Shown here: one piece after another, positions 63,788 to 64,000 of the stretch
How positions within the stretch are numbered: the first letter of the stretch is position 1
Layout: each line of letters starts with the position of its first letter
Assembly (NCBI GenBank): GCA_009823395.1
Contig: CM020514.1
Coordinates: forward strand, 4,280,966-4,344,965
Origin: Thamnaconus septentrionalis
Lineage: Eukaryota; Chordata; Actinopteri; Tetraodontiformes; Monacanthidae
DNA: 64,000 nt
Direction: 5' to 3'
Notes under the pieces: generated by a model
Database searches by the model: none
The model's input: the letters and a program-made list of their open reading frames with translations, nothing else
Told to the model about the DNA's origin: nothing
Made by a program: the position numbers and the translations under genes

Positions 63788-64000
63788 CCCTTCATCCATC
63801 CATCCATTTTCCAGGGCAACAGTCTCAGCAGAGATGTCCAGACTTCCCTGGCCCCAGTCACTTCCTCAGGGTGGGATACCAAGGCATTCAAAGGCCAGCC
63901 AAGAGACGTAGTCTCTCCAGCGTGTCCTCGGTCTTCCTCGGGATCTCCTTCCAGTGGGACATACCCGGAACACCTCACAAGGGAGGCGTCCAGCAGGCAT
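63788..64000 (-). mobile_element. LINE 3' end fragment with GATG tail, cut by window edge
   Basis: The minus strand reads RCSGYVPLEGDPEEDRGHAG and EVTGAREVWTSLLRLLP, then ends in ATGGATGGATGGATG. A C-terminal ORF followed by a GATG-type tail is typical of Rex/RTE-like fish LINEs. It continues past the right edge. Confidence 0.7.

Overview
This is a piece of a vertebrate, almost certainly teleost fish, nuclear genome. It has short exons with GT-AG (and a few GC-AG) introns, vertebrate-type orthologues, abundant microsatellites, and dispersed repeats and LINE fragments of the kind typical of ray-finned fish. No prokaryotic, organellar or CRISPR features are present. All exon models were built by eye from reading frame, splice signals and remembered family sequences. 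Every internal exon length was checked for phase consistency.

Layout: (1) 1-21.9 kb, minus strand: a 27-exon ankyrin-repeat gene of the PP6 regulatory subunit family, closest to ANKRD44. Its 3' end runs off the left edge and its introns are full of transposon remnants. (2) 24.5-31.1 kb, plus strand: tbccd1, complete. (3) 31.2-38.2 kb, minus strand: lcmt2 (TYW4, wybutosine synthesis), complete in 14 coding exons and tail-to-tail with tbccd1. (4) 39.0-43.1 kb plus its 3' UTR, plus strand: a Rab5 GTPase, best match RAB5B, head-to-head with lcmt2 across about 0.9 kb. A near-perfect inverted repeat with ETS-like and CRE/ATF-like cores sits at both ends of that interval. (5) 47.5-52.2 kb, minus strand: dbr1 (lariat debranching enzyme), complete. 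(6) 52.7-53.8 kb: a hAT BED-finger relic, a LINE reverse-transcriptase fragment and a roughly 99% identical 700-bp partial copy of dbr1 (exon 6 plus most of exon 5). (7) 53.9-64 kb: no host gene recognised; degraded LINEs, a hAT-like MITE and long GA/CAGA/AT microsatellites.

The five genes are not an operon. They act in PP6 phosphatase targeting, centrosome/Golgi positioning, tRNA-Phe wybutosine formation, early endosome fusion and intron-lariat turnover. The most notable points are the duplicated promoter core between lcmt2 and rab5, the recent partial dbr1 duplication flanked by LINE RT fragments, two apparent GC-AG introns in lcmt2, a Rab5 with an altered P-loop, and the ankrd-rab5 linkage, which mirrors ANKRD28-RAB5A and ANKRD52-RAB5B in mammals. 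Several transposons are delimited to the base by terminal repeats and target duplications (a solo LTR, a TTAA-flanked MITE and a TA-flanked MITE).
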